Source: Oceanobacillus profundus
GTDB taxonomy: Bacteria; Bacillota; Bacilli; Bacillales; Amphibacillaceae
DNA length: 64,000 bases
Direction: 5' to 3'
Assembly: GCF_003515705.1 (NCBI RefSeq)
Contig: NZ_QWEH01000010.1
Span: 62,001-126,000 of the forward strand
Below the pieces are notes generated by a model. It made no database searches. It was not told the DNA's origin and saw nothing but the letters and a program-made list of their open reading frames with translations. Below are positions 45,960 through 54,988 of this stretch, one piece after another (positions within the stretch are counted from its first letter, which is position 1; each line of letters starts with the position of its first letter). A program made the position numbers and the translations under genes.

Positions 45960-46179
45960 TATTATCCTCCTCACAGATTCCCTACTACCAAATATTCCTA
46001 TCCACTATACTCTGTAATATGAAGAATATTGAGAATAAGGATTTAGCCACTTGTATGATTATTACCCTATTTTAAATTTATTTCGACAAAAATTCACTTA
46101 TTCCTCTTTCTATTTATTTCGAGTTCCGTTATTTAATATGTTAAAATATACATAATTGAAACTAAAGGAGCAAACAAAA

Positions 46180-47409
46180 ATGAAAAAGGAAATTATTAAA
46201 CGTTTTACTACATATGTAAAAATAGATACACAATCAAATGAAGATTCTACAACAACACCGACTACAGAAGGCCAGCTTGAGCTTGTTAACCTGTTAGCAG
46301 AAGAACTAAGGGAAATAGGAATGGAAGATGTGGAAGTTGATGAAAACGGTTATCTAATGGCTACCCTTCCATCCAATACTGATAAAGATGTCCCAACAAT
46401 CGGCTTTTTGGCACATGTGGATACTGCTACAGACTTCACTGGTAAAAATGTCAATCCACAAATTGTAGAGAAATTTGATGGAAACGATATCGTATTAAAT
46501 CAGGAATTAAATGTTGTACTATCTGCAAATGAATTCCCGGAGTTACCAAGCTATAAAGGACATACGTTAATCACTACGGATGGTACAACCTTACTTGGAG
46601 CAGATAATAAAGCAGGAATTGCAGAAATTATGACTGCGATGAACTATTTAATTCAGCATCCTGAAATTGAGCATGGACGAATCCGTATTGCATTCACACC
46701 AGATGAAGAAATTGGTCGAGGACCTCATAAATTCGATGTATCCCGTTTTGATGCATCATATGCCTATACGGTAGATGGCGGTCCACTAGGTGAATTACAA
46801 TACGAAAGCTTTAATGCAGCGGCAGCTAAAGTAACTTTCCATGGTAATAGTGTTCATCCTGGTACAGCTAAAAATAAAATGGTTAACTCCGGTAAATTAG
46901 CTGCAGCGTTCATTAACAAATTTCCAGATCAAGAATCACCAGAACATACAGAAGGCTATGAGGGCTTCTACCATCTTATTTCTGTTAATGGCGATGTAGA
47001 ACAGACAAAGGTTTACTACATTATTCGTGATCATGATCGTGAAAAGTTTGAAGCAAGAAAAGCAACCGTAGAGCAATTTGTAAATGAGATGAAGTCACAG
47101 TATAGAGAAACAGCTATCCGATTAGAAATGAAAGACCAATATTATAATATGCGAGAAAAAATTGAGCCTGTGAAGGAAATTGTTGAAATCGCAGAGCAAG
47201 CGATGAAAAATTTAAACATTGAACCAATCATCGAGCCGGTTCGAGGTGGAACGGACGGTTCACAGCTCTCTTATATGGGACTCCCTACACCAAACATCTT
47301 TACAGGCGGGGAGAACTTCCATGGGAAATTTGAATATATTTCCGTAGATAACATGGAAAAGGCTTCGCATGTAATTATCGAAATTAGTAAATTGTTTGCT
47401 GCTAAGTAA
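46180..47409 (+). CDS. pepT: Peptidase T (tripeptide aminopeptidase)
   Basis: A 409-residue M20B metallopeptidase cutting N-terminal residues from tripeptides in the cytosol. Metal ligands and catalytic residues are in [47 protein letters not shown] and [21 protein letters not shown] precedes the ATG at 46180. Followed by a terminator. Confidence 0.96.
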   Translation: MKKEIIKRFTTYVKIDTQSNEDSTTTPTTEGQLELVNLLAEELREIGMEDVEVDENGYLMATLPSNTDKDVPTIGFLAHVDTATDFTGKNVNPQIVEKFDGNDIVLNQELNVVLSANEFPELPSYKGHTLITTDGTTLLGADNKAGIAEIMTAMNYLIQHPEIEHGRIRIAFTPDEEIGRGPHKFDVSRFDASYAYTVDGGPLGELQYESFNAAAAKVTFHGNSVHPGTAKNKMVNSGKLAAAFINKFPDQESPEHTEGYEGFYHLISVNGDVEQTKVYYIIRDHDREKFEARKATVEQFVNEMKSQYRETAIRLEMKDQYYNMREKIEPVKEIVEIAEQAMKNLNIEPIIEPVRGGTDGSQLSYMGLPTPNIFTGGENFHGKFEYISVDNMEKASHVIIEISKLFAAK

Positions 47410-47443
47410 GTACAAAAGCGGAGGCTCGGTTAGGTCCGCAAGA

Positions 47444-47474
47444 GTCAGGCCCACTTGATGGGTCTGATTTTTTT
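47444..47474 (+). terminator. pepT terminator
   Basis: TCAGGCCC (47445-47452) pairs with GGGTCTGA (47460-47467), followed by TTTTTTT. Confidence 0.85.
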
Positions 47475-47648
47475 CTCTAAAAGCACAAGTTTATAGAGAA
47501 ACGTAACTTTAAATCTCTCTCTGTCTATGATTTTTCTGAATGATTTGCATTTTCCTCGTATATTGCTCTTGAAGTATTATGTATGAGAAAATGAATGAAG
47601 CTTTTTACTTCTGCTCGTCATCGTAGAAACATAGATTAATAGTAGTGT

Positions 47649-47669
47649 GTTCAAAAAGCCTTTTTGAAC
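47649..47669. repeat. End-to-end stub of the ~222-bp element
   Basis: GTTCAAAAAG, one C, then CTTTTTGAAC: the two termini of the elements at 7451 and 37255 brought together with no interior. It lies 37 nt before the VanY-like gene start. The right flank (AACCTCT) resembles the flank of copy 1 (AGCCTCT). Confidence 0.6.
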
Positions 47670-47705
47670 AACCTCTAGCAGCAGAAACACAAGGAGAGAA
47701 TGCTA

Positions 47706-48740
47706 ATGTTTAAAAAACCTATCATAAATATGTGTCTAATTTTAATGCTACCAACCTTTACGGCAGCTTGTAATGCTCCCGAACAACCAAGTAATGATTC
47801 GAAAAATCCTGAAGAAACACCTGCACATTCAGAATCTGATCCAACAGATAGAGAGGAATTCACCGAAATCCCTAATGAATCACTCCAAAAAAAGGATTCA
47901 GGTGAGAAAGTAAAGCAACTCCAACTTGCTTTAAATGAAGTTGGGTACGAGCTTAATCCAAGTGGTGACTATGACGAAACGACAACATGGGCAATAACGG
48001 ATTTTCAGTTACAACATGATACCTTACTCGCATCAGGCATCTATGATGAACCAACTAAACAACAATTAGAACAGCTTATTGAAAATAAAGATGTCATTAA
48101 ATCTGGTGAAGGGTTGCCTCTAAAAGCAGAGCCAGCTTTCACCAATTCAGGAACAGAAATTATTGCGAATCCATACGATCAACTCGGGTTGATTAACAAA
48201 GAACATGCTTTACCAGAAGATTATATACCAGAAGATCTTGTGATTCCGGATGTACCATTCCCATTTGCAGAGGATCTACCTAAAAAACAAATGCGTCAAG
48301 CTGCAGCTGCAGCCTTGGAAGAGCTATTTCAAGCCGCAGAAGAGGCAGAGCTTGAACTCTTTGCTCAATCCGGCTATCGTTCTTACGAAAGGCAAGACTC
48401 GATATTTGCAGCAAATGTACAAGCACATGGTGAAGAAGCCGCAAATAACTTTAGTGCTCGTCCTGGAGAAAGTGAACATCAATCAGGTCTAACAATGGAT
48501 GTTACAAGTCCAGCAGTAGATTTTGATTTAGTAATTGAATTTGGTGAAACAGAAGAAGGTAAGTGGATTAAAGAAAATGCTGCAGATTACGGATTCATTA
48601 TCCGGTATCCAGAAGGAAAAGAAGACATAACAATCTACCAATTTGAACCATGGCATCTCCGTTATGTAGGTGTAAAAGCAGCAAAAGAAATTATGTCACA
48701 AGCTATTACATTAGAAGAATATTTAGAAGCAGATAAATAG
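47706..48740 (+). CDS. VanY/YodJ-like D-Ala-D-Ala carboxypeptidase lipoprotein with PG-binding domain
   Basis: A ~344-residue lipoprotein (lipobox TAAC, then an acidic Ser/Glu-rich linker). A peptidoglycan-binding domain (VKQLQLALNEVGYELNPSGD, TWAITDFQLQHDTL) is followed by an M15B carboxypeptidase domain: AQSGYRSYERQDSIF, ARPGESEHQSGLTMDV (zinc His/Asp) and QFEPWHLRYVG (catalytic Glu and zinc His). It trims D-Ala from stem peptides outside the membrane. The ATG at 47706 spaces better to AAGGAG than one six bases earlier. Confidence 0.9.
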   Translation: MFKKPIINMCLILMLPTFTAACNAPEQPSNDSKNPEETPAHSESDPTDREEFTEIPNESLQKKDSGEKVKQLQLALNEVGYELNPSGDYDETTTWAITDFQLQHDTLLASGIYDEPTKQQLEQLIENKDVIKSGEGLPLKAEPAFTNSGTEIIANPYDQLGLINKEHALPEDYIPEDLVIPDVPFPFAEDLPKKQMRQAAAAALEELFQAAEEAELELFAQSGYRSYERQDSIFAANVQAHGEEAANNFSARPGESEHQSGLTMDVTSPAVDFDLVIEFGETEEGKWIKENAADYGFIIRYPEGKEDITIYQFEPWHLRYVGVKAAKEIMSQAITLEEYLEADK

Positions 48741-48750
48741 AACACATCTT

Positions 48751-48787
48751 GCAATCCTGTTTCCTTGGAACAGGATTTCTTCTTTTT
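48751..48787 (+). terminator. Terminator of the VanY-like gene
   Basis: AATCCTGTTTCC (48753-48764) pairs with GGA-ACAGGATT (48767-48777), followed by TCTTCTTTTTT. Confidence 0.85.
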
Positions 48788-48812
48788 TCAACCCCTTATT
48801 ATAAGGGAAACA

Positions 48813-49355
48813 TTATCTCACCTCCCTAATCCATGACATTTCTTTGTGCAAATCCAAGTCAATTTGTGCATCTAATGCGCGAATTCGTTTCAATGCATCA
48901 GATCCTTCAATCGTTTTATAATGATGCTTGCCACCGTTCTCTTCATCTGCTTCATCTGCCATCGCTACTACTTGTTGAAGTGGCTTTAGTTCTAGTTCTC
49001 CCTTTGGCAAATACGAATCGGTGTGAAGGAGGACAGCAACAGCAATCTCTTTTGCTGATTGTCGATCTTCCCCTATCCGGATAAGCAGCTTATGTGCACG
49101 ACTGGCACCTTTAATCGCATGGATATCATTTTCTTTATAGAGATCATAATCCCATTCACCATCTCGATACCATGTGTAATGTCCAATGTCATGTAACAAT
49201 GCTGCCTTTGCTGCTAGATCTGGATTCACATCAAACTCTTTTGAAAACATATATGCATATTCAGCAACAGCAATCGCATGGGCAATCCCAGATCGACTCA
49301 AATATTTCTGTGTGATTGGATGAACAAAAATCTGCTCCAGCGTAACGTTTCTCAT
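48813..49355 (-). CDS. HD-superfamily hydrolase
   Basis: A 180-residue metal-dependent phosphohydrolase-like protein. The HD pattern is seen in SRSGIAHAIAVAEYAY, KAALLHDIGHYTW and VLLHTDSYLP, with a later ADEADEENGGKHH. It begins immediately behind AAAGGAGAG. The substrate is not predictable; related proteins act on nucleotides. Monocistronic. Confidence 0.8.
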   Translation of the reverse strand: MRNVTLEQIFVHPITQKYLSRSGIAHAIAVAEYAYMFSKEFDVNPDLAAKAALLHDIGHYTWYRDGEWDYDLYKENDIHAIKGASRAHKLLIRIGEDRQSAKEIAVAVLLHTDSYLPKGELELKPLQQVVAMADEADEENGGKHHYKTIEGSDALKRIRALDAQIDLDLHKEMSWIREVR

Positions 49356-49614
49356 TCGAATTCTCTCCTTTCGATGTAATTATTGCTAGGTAAAATTTCA
49401 ACGACTATATCATAAATTCTACTTACTTGCAATAATAACCGATTATATTAATTTAAAACATCGTCTAAAAGCGGAAGTTCTCTACGAAGATGATTACTTC
49501 GCTGATGGCTGTTCTAGTAAAACAAGTACATGCGTACAGGTTAGAAAACCCGGCATGCGCAAAGTCTTATAGCGAACTCCTAATTGCACTTATAAGTTTT
49601 ATACTTTATTATCT
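49356..49614. other. Intergenic region without recognisable feature
   Basis: About 260 nt upstream of the HD gene hold its expected promoter area and no credible gene. Confidence 0.4.
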
Positions 49615-49653
49615 GCCAAAAAACACTGTCCACCTAAGGTGAACAGCGTTTTT
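49615..49653 (-). terminator. Terminator of the DUF2269-like gene
   Basis: AAAAACACTGTCCACC pairs with GGTG.ACAG.GTTTTT around a 2-nt turn; T runs lie on both sides. Confidence 0.8.
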
Positions 49654-49655
49654 CT

Positions 49656-50108
49656 TTAAAATGGCTTCAAAATCATCAATGCAATAATGATTAAGAAAAT
49701 GATATTGGTTATATGCTCGAAAAAGAATAGCTTACCAGCTAATCTATAATAGCTCTCTGGTATTGTTTCTCCCTTATGGGTTTTTAAAATGTCCTTTATC
49801 GGCTTTGATTTTGGAGATAATACAAATGGTCCAAATGCTAATGCAGTTAAAAACAGACTGAGACTTAGCCAATACCAGCCCTGCGTAAATAAATAGGTAT
49901 TAAGGAAACCCATCCAAACACCAGTAACAAGTAACAACGTGCCACCAATCATCGTATAAATATGTAATTGATTACGGATTACAAAAGCATGACGAAGCTC
50001 CGTCATATTACTCGCCTTTTTCACGATTACAGTCATCACAAGGCCTGGACCCATTCCCAATATGGCAGAAAATATATGAATAAATACTAATAATCCATAG
50101 AATGACAT
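49656..50108 (-). CDS. DUF2269-like integral membrane protein
   Basis: A 150-residue protein with four membrane helices. Conserved features are FIHIFSAILGMGPGLV in helix 1, the HAFVIRNQLHIYTMIGGTL region and FFFEHITNIIFLIIIALMI at the end. Histidines placed in helices resemble those of small membrane proteins that may bind haem, but no function is established. The ATG at 50108 is preceded by GGAGG. Confidence 0.75.
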   Translation of the reverse strand: MSFYGLLVFIHIFSAILGMGPGLVMTVIVKKASNMTELRHAFVIRNQLHIYTMIGGTLLLVTGVWMGFLNTYLFTQGWYWLSLSLFLTALAFGPFVLSPKSKPIKDILKTHKGETIPESYYRLAGKLFFFEHITNIIFLIIIALMILKPF

Positions 50109-50300
50109 CAACTCAACCTCCTCACTCGTTATCATACACCCATTTATTCAGTGAAGGCTGTGATATCTGTCACAAAAAAAGCACAGTATGAATACGTTGT
50201 GAAATTTCGTACTTCCCTGGCACTACGATAATAACGATTTTGTACAAGAACGATGTACTTGGCTTTTTATAACTCCTGAAAAGCAGCTTGAATCAACACG

Positions 50301-50349
50301 TTGCTTTTTAAAAGTTTATCAGATACAATTTAAATGATAACAATTATCA
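50301..50349 (+). promoter_or_regulatory. Fur-controlled promoter of the nitroreductase gene
   Basis: TTGCTT (50301-50306) and TACAAT (50324-50329) with a 17-nt spacer are followed by TGATAACAATTATCA (50335-50349), which matches 13 of 14 defined positions of the TGATAATnATTATCA Fur box. Confidence 0.88.
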
Positions 50350-50376
50350 ATTAAAAACAATATAGGGGTCGTTTTT

Positions 50377-50925
50377 ATGCAAAAATCAGAATTAACAAAA
50401 ATCATTAGAGGAAGACGGGCAGTTAAAAAAGGATATAATGATAAAATAGTTACGGAAGAAGTCGTGTTGGAATTGTTAGACGATGCCATTTGGGCACCAA
50501 ATCACGGGATGAGACAACCTTGGAGATTTATTTTTGTTAATGCCGATCAAAAAGCCAGCTTTGCGAAGAAAATTGCTTCTACCTATCCTGAGGAAAGACA
50601 GCAAAACAGAGAAGATTATTTGAATGAGCCAAGCGCTATTTTAGTTGTCATTATGGATGAACCGGATATCCCGAAACAATGGGATGAAAACTACGGTGCA
50701 ATATCTGCCATGATTCAGAACTTTTGGCTACTTGCATGGGAGCAAAAGCTTGGAGTCGTCTGGAAAACAAACCCACATATTTACGATCCAAAAGTAAAAG
50801 AAATTCTTGCTGTAAATGGCAACGAAAAAATTGTTGGTTTTCTCCATATGGGGTATTTTGATGAACTACCTGAAACAAAGGAAAGAATTTCAGCAAAAGC
50901 TAAATTCAGTCTGTTTGAAGGTTAA
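50377..50925 (+). CDS. yfhC: Nitroreductase-family protein, YfhC-like
   Basis: A 182-residue FMN-dependent NAD(P)H oxidoreductase of the nitroreductase superfamily: RGRRAVKKGYNDK at the start, AIWAPNHGMRQPWRFIFV at the flavin site, and GVVWKTNPHIYDP plus KIVGFLHMGYFDE at the C-terminus. The B. subtilis relative yfhC belongs to the Fur regulon and here an excellent Fur box lies upstream. Reduction of ferric siderophore or flavin under iron limitation is a reasonable but unproven role. Confidence 0.87.
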   Translation: MQKSELTKIIRGRRAVKKGYNDKIVTEEVVLELLDDAIWAPNHGMRQPWRFIFVNADQKASFAKKIASTYPEERQQNREDYLNEPSAILVVIMDEPDIPKQWDENYGAISAMIQNFWLLAWEQKLGVVWKTNPHIYDPKVKEILAVNGNEKIVGFLHMGYFDELPETKERISAKAKFSLFEG

Positions 50926-50938
50926 TTATAATAATAAT

Positions 50939-50972
50939 GAGCGGCTAAGATCAGGTATGAACTTTGCCGCTC
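50939..50972. terminator. Terminator between nitroreductase and SHOCT-like genes
   Basis: GAGCGGC (50939-50945) pairs with GCCGCTC (50966-50972), followed by TTCTTATTT on the plus strand. Confidence 0.75.
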
Positions 50973-50975
50973 TTC

Positions 50976-51173
50976 TTATTTACCACGTCTTCTTTTAGCT
51001 TCTTTAAGATCCTCCTGGGTAATTTCTCCACTTTCCAACCTTTTCTTCATTATTTCTAATGAATCATCTGTTTCTGGCTGAGACTTTTCCGCTCTAAATT
51101 TACTCAAAATAACGATAATAATGATGAAAATAATAATGGTTAAAACGAATCTCACAATTAATTCCATAGGCAT
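50976..51173 (-). CDS. Small membrane protein with C-terminal SHOCT-like domain
   Basis: A 65-residue protein: an N-terminal membrane helix (LTIIIFIIIIVILSKF), a charged linker, and MKKRLESGEITQEDLKEAKR, which fits the SHOCT (short C-terminal) motif. The ATG at 51173 follows GAGGTGAGG. Function unknown. Confidence 0.78.
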   Translation of the reverse strand: MPMELIVRFVLTIIIFIIIIVILSKFRAEKSQPETDDSLEIMKKRLESGEITQEDLKEAKRRRGK

Positions 51174-51254
51174 TATCCTCACCTCACTATGCAGCATTCC
51201 CTTTTTCTAAATTCTTTAATCTAAACTAGTGAGGGGCATATCCCTTTTATAGCG

Positions 51255-52628
51255 CTAATTCACTTTATTATAGTATTCTGTCCATTTCTCTGTTCCTGTC
51301 TCATAAAAATAGCGCCATGCGGCATTTCCATTTTCATAGGCCGCTCCCCAATTTTCTGTTTGATTATCGTAGCCATAGCTCCAAATTGTCGTCGAACGTT
51401 CGTAGAATATACTCCACAGATTATTAGCATTCTCCATTTGGCGTTCAGTTGTTAAATAGTTTATCAGATCTTCTGCCCGGTCAAATTCCAGTTCGGATTT
51501 TTCCATAATAGCGTAGCCTGTTTCATCCGCTTGTTCCATCAATTGCTGTGAAAGCTCATCAGCTCGCTTCATACCTTCTTGTTGCCATGTTTCCCATGCC
51601 TCTTGCAGACGATTATATTCTTCTTCCCAATAATCTTCTAAGTCCTGCTTATTACCAGCATATGTGAATTCACCTTTTCCAGCTTCTGCAACTTGCTCTA
51701 ATAATTCTTGAGCCTCATCATCAACCTGGAACCCTATAATATTAATAATTGGCTGGACATCTTTCTGATTCAATTGTTCAGCAACCTTAATAGGATCTCC
51801 ATCACAGGTTTCAATTCCATCACTTACAACATAAACAATAGCAGTGGATGCATGATCTGGAATATCCTTTTCTGCTGCCTCTAATGCATTTGCAATTGGT
51901 GTCCATCCAGCTGGTTCTACTCCTTTAAGTGCGCTCATAAATTCCTTTTCGTTCATTTCTCCATTGTATAACGACTCCGTCGCACTACACGATAGCTTTT
52001 TATCATCATCTGATCCTGTTCCTTCATGACCATATACGCGTAATGAAACGGTACTGTTTGCTGGTAGAATATCAATAAAATTTCCAATTGCTTCTTTCGC
52101 TAATTCCATGCGACTTGTGCCGTCACTTTGATTATTCATACTACCACTTGCATCTAATAAAATTGCAAAGTGAGAAGTAGAGGTAGCCATTTCCTCAGAT
52201 GGTTCCTCCAGTTCTTCATCCGGTTTATCTACATTAACCTCAACCGTTGGATCGAACGTTACAAATGTCTCCACTTCCGCATGATAATCTTCCCGAATTA
52301 ATCGTAAAATTGCTGCTTCCAGCTCTTCCTCTGACAGATTTTCTGGCAGTTGATCGAGCATATCCTTTGCAGAAGCTAGATCATATTTATCCCCACTGTA
52401 TAATCCAGCTTCCACAATCAGTTCCTGCTCCAGCTCGTCTAAATCACGTGGCAAACCATCTAATGAATAAGATTCCATTTCTGTTTGCCACCATTCAGTT
52501 TTCGCTTTTTCTTCTGCCTCTGATTCTTCCACATGACTCGTATCATCCGGTTCAGCAGTTTCTTCAGATTTGCTACAAGCAGAAAAAACAAATATACAGC
52601 CCAATAAAAGTATGATTGCTTTTTTCAT
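51255..52628 (-). CDS. VWA-domain lipoprotein with C-terminal tryptophan hendecad repeats
   Basis: A 457-residue lipoprotein (lipobox FSAC). An acidic linker precedes a von Willebrand A domain with MIDAS motif LLDASGSM, further metal-site elements (AGWTPIANALEAAEKDI) and VSDGIETCDGD. A long helical segment follows (RLQEAWETWQQEGMKRADEL). The last ~53 residues are an exact 11-residue repeat: WSIFYERSTTI, WSYGYDNQTEN, WGAAYENGNAA, WRYFYETGTEK, WTEYYNKVN. Role unknown; VWA lipoproteins usually bind partners at the cell surface. Confidence 0.85.
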   Translation of the reverse strand: MKKAIILLLGCIFVFSACSKSEETAEPDDTSHVEESEAEEKAKTEWWQTEMESYSLDGLPRDLDELEQELIVEAGLYSGDKYDLASAKDMLDQLPENLSEEELEAAILRLIREDYHAEVETFVTFDPTVEVNVDKPDEELEEPSEEMATSTSHFAILLDASGSMNNQSDGTSRMELAKEAIGNFIDILPANSTVSLRVYGHEGTGSDDDKKLSCSATESLYNGEMNEKEFMSALKGVEPAGWTPIANALEAAEKDIPDHASTAIVYVVSDGIETCDGDPIKVAEQLNQKDVQPIINIIGFQVDDEAQELLEQVAEAGKGEFTYAGNKQDLEDYWEEEYNRLQEAWETWQQEGMKRADELSQQLMEQADETGYAIMEKSELEFDRAEDLINYLTTERQMENANNLWSIFYERSTTIWSYGYDNQTENWGAAYENGNAAWRYFYETGTEKWTEYYNKVN

Positions 52629-52718
52629 AATAGACTCCTTTAAAATAAATATGTATACATGTTATTATACTAGAAAATGACCTAAAATTATAAAAATTTA
52701 TTGATTATCGTCATTGTG

Positions 52719-52855
52719 GTGATCGGTTCCCGAATGAAGCGGGAGCATGGCCAGTCGATAACTCATTATGCCGATGGGTTACCAAACAAAGCTTGAGCAC
52801 AGACATTCGGGCACTTATTACTTTAAATAATGACCGAAAAGCAGAGTAAGATCAC
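52719..52855. repeat. Nested inverted-repeat element upstream of the trp promoter
   Basis: Three collinear arm pairs nest around a ~67-nt core: GTGATC (52719-52724) with GATCAC (52850-52855), CGGT with ACCG (52832-52835), and CCCGAATG (52729-52736) with CATTCGGG (52804-52811). An AT hairpin (CTTATTACTTTAAATAATG) lies between two right arms. No open frame. It could be a folded RNA or a small mobile element. Confidence 0.6.
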
Positions 52856-52881
52856 TACTAAAAAAAATTACATAAAACCCC

Positions 52882-52910
52882 TTGACTTTTATTTCAAACT
52901 ATTCTAGTAT
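52882..52910 (+). promoter_or_regulatory. trp operon promoter
   Basis: TTGACT (52882-52887) and TAGTAT (52905-52910) with a 17-nt spacer, upstream of the two T-boxes. Confidence 0.8.
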
Positions 52911-52971
52911 TAATTCCAATAACTTAAATGAACTTAAGCAATGACGAAGAATAGTAATCTATTTTGACACT

Positions 52972-53193
52972 CTAGAGAGCTGGTGGTTGGTGTAAACCAG
53001 TGTGATCGTTTAGATGAATGGGCTTCCGAGCTTCCAAACCGAACTAATTTCAGTAGGCTTTGGCGAAATGGTCTCATCGTTACAAGAGACAAATATCAAG
53101 CATGGTTGCTTGATATTGCTAAAGTGAGCTGTTTTCAGCTAATAAAGGTGGTACCACGGTCCCTCGTCCTTTTTTTGGATAAGGGACCTTTTT
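52972..53193 (+). promoter_or_regulatory. T-box riboswitch 1 (tRNA-Trp), trp operon
   Basis: Stem I features AGAGAGCTGG and GGTGTAAACC are followed by the specifier GAA-TGG (Trp codon at 53019-53021). The antiterminator motif AAGGTGGTACCACGG lies at ~53145-53159, and a terminator GGTCCCT.GTCC/GGAT.AGGGACC with TTTTT ends at ~53193. It is complete and looks functional. Confidence 0.93.
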
Positions 53194-53220
53194 GCGTTTC
53201 TAATAAACTACATACCTAAA

Positions 53221-53554
53221 TCTTCGAGTAAGAGGAGTAGACAACAATTAAAGCGTTGCAGAGAGCTGGTGCAGGTGGGATTCCAGTACGTGGATTGTTG
53301 TTGAATGGACTTACGAGAGGTTTCCTGAACATTTGAGTATGGAAACACGGAATTCCGCCGTTATACGGATAGGATATCGGATATCGAAAAGCGAAAACGC
53401 CTGTACTTGCACGTCCTGGGCGTTGGAGCTAGACAATTGGCATCCCGTATCTGAAAAAAGATGAAAGGTTTTTCTTTCAAATGAGGTGGCACCGCGGTCA
53501 CATCGTCCTCTATAAACACATCCATATTGTGTTTATAGAGGACTTTTTTATTTT
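53221..53554 (+). promoter_or_regulatory. T-box riboswitch 2 (tRNA-Trp), trp operon
   Basis: A second full leader: AGAGAGCTGGTG, specifier GAA-TGG-AC (codon at 53306-53308), antiterminator GAGGTGGCACCGCGG at ~53483-53497 and a 16-bp terminator (GTCCTCTATAAACACA at 53505-53520 with its complement at 53528-53543, then T6). The linker is longer than in T-box 1 and contains, at ~53387-53438, a segment resembling part of the 222-bp element (GCACGTCCTGGGCGTTGGAG). Confidence 0.93.
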
Positions 53555-53578
53555 AAAAAACAGAAGGGAATGAACAGG

Positions 53579-54988
53579 ATGCAGGTAACCAATAAAACTT
53601 ATATGTTCAAGAAAATGGATGCTGCCTACTTAACACCAATACACATATTCAAACAATTATCAGGAAAAAAAAGATTCCTGCTAGAAAGCACGTTCCAACA
53701 TGAACAAAAAGGAAAGTATTCCTTTCTTGGAGTAGATCCATATCAAGAGATTATTGGAACGGAAAATAAAACAACAATCCGTCACCGTGAAAAAAACACG
53801 ATTGAATTTCATCCAGAACATGCGCTAAACCATATCAAAAAGCACATGCCAAAATTTGAAACAGACTTGCTATTGCCCTTTTTTGGAGGCGCAATTGGTT
53901 ATATCGGCTACGATTCAATTCGGCACTTTGAAGACATTGGCAGTCCCCTGCCGGATGACTTGAATATGCCTGACATTCATTTCATGCTTTATCAAAATGT
54001 TATTGTTTTTGACCATACTGAAAACCAGATATACTTAATTGCTTTGAACCTGGATAATCAGCCGGAAAGAGTACTAGATGAACGTATCGAGGTATTAGAA
54101 AAAGCATTAACTAAAACTGAAAGTCACAGCGAACGAAATTTTAGTCCAATTGAATTCGAAGCCGAAATGACTTCCGAAAGCTTTCAGGAAAAAGTAAAAG
54201 TAGCAAAAAGGCATATTAAACAAGGTGATATTTTTCAAGTAGTTTTATCACAACGTATGACAGCGACGATTGATGAGCATCCAGAATTTCCATTTTATTT
54301 TTACGAAAAGCTTAGAACAGCAAATCCTTCACCATATATGTTTTATATCGACTTTGAAGACTATGTAATTTTAGGAGCTTCTCCTGAAAGTTTAATTCAA
54401 ACCACTGGTAATGAAATAATTACAAACCCAATTGCCGGTACCAGAGCACGCGGAACCACACCGGAAGAGGATGAAGCATTGATGGGGGAACTGCTTGCCG
54501 ATAAAAAGGAAATTGCTGAGCATCGAATGCTTGTCGACCTTAGCAGAAATGATCTTGGCCGTGTTTGTGAAACTGGCAGCATCACCATTCCGACCTACAT
54601 GAAAATCGAGAAATATCAGCACGTAATGCATATCGTCTCTGAAGTAAAAGGAAAATTAAAGAAGCATTTAACTGGAATTGATGCTCTTATCTCCTGCCTC
54701 CCTGCCGGCACAGTCTCTGGAGCTCCTAAAATAAGGGCGATGCAAATTATTAACGAACTCGAAGATAAAAAACGCGGGGCATATGGTGGTGGGATTGGTT
54801 ACATTAACTTTAACCATGATTTGAATATAGCCCTTACGATTCGGTCTCTCATTCTTAAGAATAAGAAAGCATATTTACAGGCAGGCGCAGGAATAGTGTA
54901 CGATTCGATACCAGAAAATGAATATCAAGAAACATTAAATAAAGCAAGATCACTAATGGAGGTGCAGAAAATTGATTCTTTTAATTGA
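53579..54988 (+). CDS. trpE: Anthranilate synthase component I
   Basis: A 469-residue chorismate-binding enzyme making anthranilate with TrpG. KGKYSFLGVDPY at the N-terminus bears the region where tryptophan feedback binds; the catalytic half has VKVAKRHIKQGDIFQVVLSQ, ASPESLI, PIAGTRARG, EHRMLVDLSRNDLGRVC, LPAGTVSGAPKIRAM and QAGAGIVYDS. An ATG nine bases upstream abuts AGAAGGGA; the ATG at 53579 spaces better. First structural gene after the tandem T-boxes. Confidence 0.96.
   Translation: MQVTNKTYMFKKMDAAYLTPIHIFKQLSGKKRFLLESTFQHEQKGKYSFLGVDPYQEIIGTENKTTIRHREKNTIEFHPEHALNHIKKHMPKFETDLLLPFFGGAIGYIGYDSIRHFEDIGSPLPDDLNMPDIHFMLYQNVIVFDHTENQIYLIALNLDNQPERVLDERIEVLEKALTKTESHSERNFSPIEFEAEMTSESFQEKVKVAKRHIKQGDIFQVVLSQRMTATIDEHPEFPFYFYEKLRTANPSPYMFYIDFEDYVILGASPESLIQTTGNEIITNPIAGTRARGTTPEEDEALMGELLADKKEIAEHRMLVDLSRNDLGRVCETGSITIPTYMKIEKYQHVMHIVSEVKGKLKKHLTGIDALISCLPAGTVSGAPKIRAMQIINELEDKKRGAYGGGIGYINFNHDLNIALTIRSLILKNKKAYLQAGAGIVYDSIPENEYQETLNKARSLMEVQKIDSFN

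Noticed and set aside
52983-53219. 78-codon frame with CDRLDEW-like sequence
   Set aside because: It coincides exactly with the first tryptophan T-box and its terminator; conserved bases are explained by the RNA.
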